Part shown: piece after piece, positions 58,826 through 64,000 of the stretch
How positions within the stretch are numbered: the stretch's first letter is position 1
Layout: every line of letters begins with the position of its first letter
DNA from: Hymenobacter telluris
GTDB taxonomy: Bacteria > Bacteroidota > Bacteroidia > Cytophagales > Hymenobacteraceae
Length of the DNA: 64,000 nt
NCBI RefSeq assembly: GCF_017313265.1
Contig: NZ_JAFLQZ010000003.1
Span: forward strand, 1 to 64,000
Direction: 5' to 3'
Made by a program: the position numbers and the translations under genes
Notes under the pieces: generated by a model
Seen by the model: the letters and a program-made list of their open reading frames with translations, nothing else
What the model was told of the DNA's origin: nothing
Databases searched by the model: none

Positions 58826-58883
58826 TAGCTTCAACTAAAACGGCCACTCTGCACATGCAGAGTGGCCGTTTTAGTTGAAGCTA
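58826..58883. terminator. Perfect 28-bp palindromic terminator
   Basis: TAGCTTCAACTAAAACGGCC and on to ACTCTGCA (58826-58853) pairs exactly with 58856-58883 with a two-base centre. It contains an AAAA/TTTT tract on each side of a GGCCACTC/GAGTGGCC stem, so it can stop both strands. The pairing is unusually long. The region 58884-59039 shows nothing further. Confidence 0.9.
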
Positions 58884-59039
58884 TACCCACTACGAGGTGA
58901 AAAATGTGTAGGCATGGGGCTTGCCTCCGCCTATTATTGGGGCTGCTCTGCCACTGTCGTGCACCAACGGGCGGGGACAAGCCCCGCTCCCTACTGGTAA
59001 TCTTTAGCAACCAGTGAATCGTCTGCAAAATCCGTGTTC

Positions 59040-59921
59040 CTACTTCTGGCTGGCGCGGAACAGCTTCTGCTTTTCGTCTTTGGAGAGGCTTTCGTAGCCG
59101 GAGCGGGAAATCTTGTCGAGAATCGTGTCGATGTCGTTCTGCTCGGGCTTGGGCATAGTGCCTTTTTTGGGAGCCGGAGCGCTGCCGCCCCGGTGCGTTA
59201 CCCGCAGGCGGGGCCGCCCCGAGAGCAGCCCACCCACCCAGTCGCCGACGACTTGTACGGGGGTGCCCAGGTCACGGCCGGCCTGGAGCTGCTTGATATA
59301 TAGGAAGCCCAGCAGTGCACCACCTAGGTGAGCAATTTCGCCGCCGGCATTACCTCTATCAAGACTTGCCACCGAAACCAGCACTACTACGGCAGCAATG
59401 TATTTGATTTTGACCGGCCCAATCAGGATGATGCTGAACGTGTAGTCGGGCAGCAGCGTAGCGGCGGCTACAATAATAGCCACCACACTAGCCGAAGCCC
59501 CATACAGTACAGAAGGCTGGCCTTTGAATACTGGCAACAAGTTGAATGCCAGTAGATACAGCACCACGCCAGCCAACGCCCCCAATACATAGATACTCAC
59601 CAGCTTTCGGTCGCCAAGATATTCTCGCACCAAGGACCCAAACCAGTACAGGTTCAGCAGGTTGAACAGAATGTGAAAGAAGGCTATGTGGGTGAAACTA
59701 TAGGTTAGCAGGGTCCAGGGGCGGGTGAGCAAGCGCATCGGTTCCGAGGGAACGGCAATCCACTCCAACACTATCCCGTGGTTGCTAGAGCCGGTGCTTA
59801 CAAACATGACCGCCCCAAACAGAATCAGCGCCACAAACACCAGCGCGTTAATCAGCAGCAGCTGATTCAGGGCGTTGTCGCGGCGGCTGAAAGCAGTGCG
59901 AATGTCATCAATGAAACTCAT
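59040..59921 (-). CDS. Rhomboid intramembrane protease, GASA variant
   Basis: A 293-residue protein with six predicted helices. Rhomboid features are RLLTRPWTLLTYSFTHIAFFHILFNL... with HILFNLLNLYWFG (loop/His), the serine in VLYGASASVV where GASA replaces the usual GASG, and the His in IAHLGGALLG. The C-terminal soluble tail ends DTILDKISRSGYESLSKDEKQKLF, a short helical domain found in Bacteroidota rhomboids. Its substrate is unknown. It follows the other rhomboid on the same strand. Confidence 0.85.
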   Translation of the reverse strand: MSFIDDIRTAFSRRDNALNQLLLINALVFVALILFGAVMFVSTGSSNHGIVLEWIAVPSEPMRLLTRPWTLLTYSFTHIAFFHILFNLLNLYWFGSLVREYLGDRKLVSIYVLGALAGVVLYLLAFNLLPVFKGQPSVLYGASASVVAIIVAAATLLPDYTFSIILIGPVKIKYIAAVVVLVSVASLDRGNAGGEIAHLGGALLGFLYIKQLQAGRDLGTPVQVVGDWVGGLLSGRPRLRVTHRGGSAPAPKKGTMPKPEQNDIDTILDKISRSGYESLSKDEKQKLFRASQK

Positions 59922-60025
59922 AAAGGAGGAAGCTTAGACAGAAAACGAAGCCTGAAGCCAGGCAGGAACTGCGCTTGGGTAGCGCGGCACTTCAGGAGCC
60001 GAGCACCTGAACAATGGTTTCTATA

Positions 60026-60823
60026 TCAACCATAATGCGTGCCATTCCGTTGCCAGATTTTCAACACGATAAACCCAATCAACATTCCGCCCAAATGCGC
60101 GAAGTGCGCCACATTGTCGCCGGGCGTTTGGTGAAGTCCGGCGTATAGCTCATAGGCAGTGTATAGAAATACAAATAACCAGGCCTTAATAGGCACCGGA
60201 ATTGGGAAAATGATAAGCGTGCTTTGAGGAAACAGAAATCCAAAGGCAAATAACACCCCGAATAAAGCGCCCGAAGCTCCCAACATGCCGGAATTAGGGC
60301 TGGTTTGAACGCTGCTATAAGCATCATCAATAGCATCAGCGGCTTGGTCTATCATAGAAGCATTTCCCGGATTACGATCCAGCGAAACGCCCATCGACTT
60401 AGCTGCCTGCTCATAAGCAGGAAAATGCTTACTGAAGAAGTCAACGAAGGCAATACCCGAAGGATTTTCCCGAAATTCTATTCGGTCCACATTCATCTGG
60501 TGAATCTCATAAGTGCGCACACCTTGATACAGCACTCCTGCCCCAATACCACAAATCAGCCAGAACGTCAGGAAGCGTTTCGGCCCCCACACATCTTCCA
60601 GCGAAGCGCCAATAAACACGAGGCCCAGCATGTTGGACAATAAGTGCCCGAAGCCACTATGCATAAACATGTAGGTTACAAACTGCCACGGCTTGAAATA
60701 GATGGAACTGAACGGGTATAAAGCGCCGAGAACGTCTACTTGTGCCCCAAACTGGGTTTGCAAGAAAAACACCAGTACGTTGATGATGAGCAGGACGCGG
60801 ACGGTGGGAGTAAGTCGGAACAT
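60026..60823 (-). CDS. Rhomboid intramembrane protease
   Basis: A 265-residue rhomboid. MFRLTPTVRVLLIINVLVFF starts the first helix. QFVTYMFMHSGFGHLLSNML (His/Asn), MLGASGALFGVLFAFG with the catalytic Ser, and HFAHLGGMLIGF with the catalytic His are complete. The insert between helices 3 and 4 (IHQMNVDRIEFRE... to NPGNASMI) is longer than in many relatives. It lies downstream of mutL. The ATG at 60823 begins the first helix. Confidence 0.92.
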   Translation of the reverse strand: MFRLTPTVRVLLIINVLVFFLQTQFGAQVDVLGALYPFSSIYFKPWQFVTYMFMHSGFGHLLSNMLGLVFIGASLEDVWGPKRFLTFWLICGIGAGVLYQGVRTYEIHQMNVDRIEFRENPSGIAFVDFFSKHFPAYEQAAKSMGVSLDRNPGNASMIDQAADAIDDAYSSVQTSPNSGMLGASGALFGVLFAFGFLFPQSTLIIFPIPVPIKAWLFVFLYTAYELYAGLHQTPGDNVAHFAHLGGMLIGFIVLKIWQRNGTHYG

Positions 60824-60996
60824 GAATCGCGAAGTTGCGCTGGTGAAAGAGGTTGCAAAAGGGTTAATCTGCCATACGCTGAATAGGAAGATTTCGACGC
60901 GCCAGCTGACGCCAAGCCGTAAACTTGCGCGCTTCTGCGCTATCATAAGTTTCGTACGAACTGCAAACCAACGAAAACCTGCTTGGTTGGCGCGCC

Positions 60997-63015
60997 TTAA
61001 CTGGTGAAAAAGGATTGCAGCTGATTCATTTCCAGCATAACCAGCGTGCGGCGGCCGTCGGGCGTGTAGCCAGGCACTTGGCAGGCAAAAAGCCGGTCTA
61101 CGAGGGCGGTCATTTCGGTATCGGAGAGGCGGGCGGTGGCGGCCGTGGAGGCTACCCGGCGGGCTAGGGCGCGGGCCATCTGCTCGCGGCGCTCCAGCTT
61201 CACGGGACCGGCCGAGTTGCGGAACTGCTCGATGAGGCCTTCGAGTAGCTCTTTCTCGTCGCGGGCAGGCACATCGGCCGGTATGCCTTCCACGGCAATG
61301 GTGTGCTTGCCGAAATCGGTGAAGCGGAAACCCAAAGCCCGCAGAGCTTCTTCCACTTCGCGGAGCACTGCAAAATCCTGGGGCGAAAACGTGACGGTGC
61401 GTGGGAAGAGCAGCGTTTGGGAAGTACCGGTTTCGCGCTGCAACTCCTGGGCGTACTGCTCGTACAGAATCCGCTCCCGCGCGGCAGCCTGGTCAATCAG
61501 CATCAGCCCCGACTTTACGGGCACCAACAGGTACTGCTGGTGCAACTGCAACACCTTGCTCCCGACGCCGGCGCTGGCGTCGCGCAACGGCAGCTGGGGC
61601 GTGGGCGGCGTGGTCTGAACTACTGGCGTAACCGGTGGTTGCGGCACAGCGGGCATTTCTGCCGCGGCCTGCGCGGCCTCCAAGGCCGCCGCCGACGGCA
61701 CCGGCACACCAATGGCCGTGGCTTCGCGCTCTACGTCGGGCACGTTCAGCTCACTCAACGACCTGTAGAACTCTTCCAGTTCGCGCTTGGCCTGGTCGGT
61801 GGGGCGTGGTGGCACCTGCCGCTCGTAGGCGTCGGAACGGCCGGTACTGCCCGAGTTGCTGCGCGGCTCCCGCGGCGTAGGCTGGGCCGCGGCCGAAGCC
61901 GCCGAGGCCAGCGCGTCGGGCCGGAAGTTGGCGGCATCGAACGAGCTTTTCTGGTCACCGGAAAGGCGCAGTGGCTGGATGGGCGCAAAGTTCACGTCGC
62001 CTTCAAAATCCAGGGACGGGGCCATATTGTGCAAGCCCAGGCTTTGCTTGACGGCGGCGCGCACAATGGCGTACACGGTCTTTTCGTCCTCGAACTTGAT
62101 TTCGGTTTTGGTGGGATGCACGTTGATGTCGATGGACTTCGGATCGAGTTCCAGGAACAGCACGTAGAACGGGAAAGTATCCTTGGGCAACAAGCCCTCA
62201 TAGGCCGTTAGTACGGCGTGATTGAGGTAGGCCGAGCGGATAAAGCGGTTATTGACGAAGAAAAACTGGTCGCCGCGGCTTTTCTTGGCCGACTCGGGTT
62301 TGCCAATGAAGCCGCGCACCGCAATAAACGGCGTCACTTCTTCGCAGGCCGCCAGCTGCTCTTTGTAGCCGTTGCCGAGCAAGCTCACGATGCGCTGCCC
62401 CAGCTTGCCGGCCGGCAGATTGAACACCTCCAGGTCGTTCTGGAACAGCGAAAAGGCAATTTGCGGGTTGGCCAGCGCAATGTGCTGAAACTCATCCAAG
62501 ATATGCCGCATCTCCACGGCGTTGCTCTTGAGGAAGTTGCGGCGGGCCGGCACGTTGAAGAACAAGTTCTTCACGCTGATGCTGGTGCCGTCGGGGCAGG
62601 CTACGGGCTGCTGGCTGGTAATCTGGGAGCCTTCCACCAGCAACAGCGTGCCGGTGTCCTGGTCGCGGGGCTTGGTGCGCAGCTCCACCTGGGCCACGGC
62701 GGCAATGGAGGCCAGCGCCTCGCCCCGGAAGCCGAGGGTACGGATACGAAATAGGTCGTCGGTGGTGCGGATCTTGCTGGTGGCGTGGCGCTCCAGGCTC
62801 ATGCGGGCATCGGTTGGGCTCATGCCGGCGCCATTGTCTACCACCTGCACCAGCTGCTTGCCGGCGTCTTTGATGATGAGCTGCACCTGCGTAGCGCCCG
62901 CGTCAACGGCGTTTTCCAGCAATTCCTTCACCGCCGAGGCCGGGCGCTGCACCACTTCGCCAGCGGCAATCTGGTTGGCCAAGTATTCGGGAAGCAGCTG
63001 AATTATGTCGGCCAT
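60997..63015 (-). CDS. mutL: DNA mismatch repair protein MutL
   Basis: A 672-residue MutL. The GHKL ATPase half has LENAVDAGATQV, VDNGAGM and TLGFRGEALASI (residues about 33-105), and INVHPTKTEIKF at 297-308. A Pro/Ala-rich linker covers about 370-485. The C-terminal dimerisation half starts near residue 487. Where endonuclease-type MutLs have DQHA..E, this protein has DQAAARE (508-514), so the metal-binding His is Ala, and no CPHGRP motif is seen (YTPDGRRT instead). It begins a leftward unit with two rhomboid genes. Confidence 0.95.
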   Translation of the reverse strand: MADIIQLLPEYLANQIAAGEVVQRPASAVKELLENAVDAGATQVQLIIKDAGKQLVQVVDNGAGMSPTDARMSLERHATSKIRTTDDLFRIRTLGFRGEALASIAAVAQVELRTKPRDQDTGTLLLVEGSQITSQQPVACPDGTSISVKNLFFNVPARRNFLKSNAVEMRHILDEFQHIALANPQIAFSLFQNDLEVFNLPAGKLGQRIVSLLGNGYKEQLAACEEVTPFIAVRGFIGKPESAKKSRGDQFFFVNNRFIRSAYLNHAVLTAYEGLLPKDTFPFYVLFLELDPKSIDINVHPTKTEIKFEDEKTVYAIVRAAVKQSLGLHNMAPSLDFEGDVNFAPIQPLRLSGDQKSSFDAANFRPDALASAASAAAQPTPREPRSNSGSTGRSDAYERQVPPRPTDQAKRELEEFYRSLSELNVPDVEREATAIGVPVPSAAALEAAQAAAEMPAVPQPPVTPVVQTTPPTPQLPLRDASAGVGSKVLQLHQQYLLVPVKSGLMLIDQAAARERILYEQYAQELQRETGTSQTLLFPRTVTFSPQDFAVLREVEEALRALGFRFTDFGKHTIAVEGIPADVPARDEKELLEGLIEQFRNSAGPVKLERREQMARALARRVASTAATARLSDTEMTALVDRLFACQVPGYTPDGRRTLVMLEMNQLQSFFTS

Positions 63016-63333
63016 GCCAGAAAGAAAAACAAGATACGAAAGGTGAAAATGAACACGTTAAGTGGCTGAACCGTTGCATTCCGGCGGCGCTTGTGCATCC
63101 GGCCACCAAAAAATATCCGTAAGTTTGCGGCCAACATTCGTGTGTGAAGCGCTGCTCGGAACCCCGAAACAACGTTTAGAAAGAGTTGAACGAAAGGATG
63201 CCGCGGATCCGTACTACCGACCGCCGGACTATCCGGCCGGCCCTTCTTTTCCCTCACGGATTCAAGCAAAAGTAGGGCGAATTCCGCTTGCTTTCAACCT
63301 TACCTGTCACGCCAGCCATTACTACGGGAGCCG

Positions 63334-64000
63334 ATGCTCAAGGATTTTCGGATTAGACTCTTACTGCTGCTCTTGGCCGCGACGGGTCTACTCATTACAT
63401 CGGCAGTGCCCTACGAAGATGCGGCCCGCCCCCGGTCGGTGGCCGAGCAAAACTGGGTGGACAGCGTGTTCAATTCGCTCACGCCCGACCAGCGCCTGGG
63501 CCAGCTGTTTATGGTGGCCGCGTACTCCAACAAAGACAAGCGCCACGCCCAAAGCATCGAGAATCTGGTGCGCAACCAGCACATCGGCGGGCTGATGTTT
63601 TTGCAGGGCGGCCCGCGCCGGCAGGCTATCCTCACCAACCGCTACCAAGCCGCCGCCAAAGTGCCGCTGCTGATTGCGCTGGACGCCGAATGGGGCCTGG
63701 ACATGCGCCTTGATTCGAGCATGCACTTTGCCAAGCAGATGACGCTGGGCGCCATGGACGACGACCAGTACATCTACCAGATGGGCCGCGAAATTGCCCT
63801 GAAGATGAAAACGCTGGGTGTGCACGTCAGCTTTTCGCCGGTGATGGACATCAACTCCAACCCCGACAACCCGGTTATTGGTAACCGCTCGTTCGGCGAG
63901 GACAAAGAGCAGGTAGCCAAACGCGGCGTGCAGTACGTGCGCGGGCTGCAAGACCACGGCATTGTGGCCGTAGCCAAGCACTTCCCCGGCCACGGCGACA
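63334..64000 (+). CDS. Glycoside hydrolase family 3 (NagZ-like), cut by the window edge
   Basis: The frame opens at 63334 and is still open at the window end (about 222 residues). MLKDFRIRLLLLLLAATGLL is a signal sequence. The GH3 N-terminal domain shows LTPDQRLGQLFMVAAYSN, HIGGLMFLQGG, PLLIALDAEWGLDMRL, FSPVMDINSNPDNPVIGNRSF and VAKHFPGHGD, the last a motif of the beta-N-acetylhexosaminidase group. In Bacteroidota such proteins are often fused to a serine hydrolase, which cannot be seen here. The gap 63016-63333 between it and mutL must hold both promoters but shows no clear box. Confidence 0.88.
   Translation, partial: MLKDFRIRLLLLLLAATGLLITSAVPYEDAARPRSVAEQNWVDSVFNSLTPDQRLGQLFMVAAYSNKDKRHAQSIENLVRNQHIGGLMFLQGGPRRQAILTNRYQAAAKVPLLIALDAEWGLDMRLDSSMHFAKQMTLGAMDDDQYIYQMGREIALKMKTLGVHVSFSPVMDINSNPDNPVIGNRSFGEDKEQVAKRGVQYVRGLQDHGIVAVAKHFPGHGD

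Noticed and set aside
63334..64000. GH3 enzyme as part of the glucan locus
   Set aside because: It is 26 kb from the SusC/SusD/GH144 genes, on the other strand, and its motif points to N-acetylhexosaminidases rather than beta-glucosidases.
1..64000. tRNA or rRNA genes
   Set aside because: I found no cloverleaf with a GGTTCRANYCC-type T-arm and no rRNA-like sequence by eye; a covariance search would be needed to be certain.

Overview
The window looks like a chromosomal segment of a GC-rich member of the Bacteroidota, most likely Hymenobacter or a close relative. The evidence is a SusC/SusD pair, the Bacteroidota route to arginine through an N-acyl-ornithine transcarbamylase and N-acyl-citrulline deacylase, -7 promoter boxes of the TAnnTTTG type, few Shine-Dalgarno sequences, a DUF4835 protein, a GldL-like small membrane protein and a lysine-rich OstA-like protein. 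I see no rRNA, tRNA, CRISPR array, transposase or prophage.

Layout. 1-5 kb: SppA protease, RarA, an EamA exporter and a Thr-rich secreted protein. 5-22 kb: an almost complete arginine/carbamoyl-phosphate regulon. A leftward arm runs acyltransferase (GNAT), argG, argC, argD, carA, carB, N-acyl-ornithine transcarbamylase. A rightward arm runs argB, M20 deacylase, argH. The two arms diverge from a 620-base intergenic region. Nearly every junction of the leftward arm holds a small accessory gene, several of them AT-rich. 22-30 kb: a TonB-like protein, LpdA, a TPR lipoprotein, a geranylgeranyl-reductase-type flavoprotein, FabG, a zinc-ribbon membrane protein and an MFS exporter. 30.8-37.2 kb: a three-gene polysaccharide utilisation locus (SusC, SusD, GH144 glucanase). 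37.5-47 kb: mostly secreted or hypothetical proteins and a phosphate-selective-type porin. 46.9-55.2 kb: a housekeeping block on the minus strand (OstA-like, BamD, RpoZ, CoaC, CoaB, DUF4835, RecN, FabI). 55-64 kb: GDPD, TilS, Mdh, two rhomboids, MutL and the start of a GH3 hydrolase.

The most unusual feature is not a gene. More than a dozen intergenic gaps carry long inverted repeats (arms about 23-50 bp, usually a 20-80 base loop) with no transposase. They fall into sequence families. Some have arms that are perfect over 32-37 bp and recur in distant gaps. Another class has arms built from diverged tandem 7-mers (one 8-mer). These elements sit inside operons (both junctions of the SusC-SusD-GH144 locus), form stop codons of real genes (GNAT, CoaC, GDPD), and one separates CoaC from CoaB, which are normally one fused protein. 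In two places the inverted halves are not about 20 bases apart but about 620-720 bases apart and enclose small accessory genes (GIY-YIG nuclease plus a hypothetical; a zinc-ribbon membrane protein). This suggests that the elements can carry, or be opened by, cargo genes.
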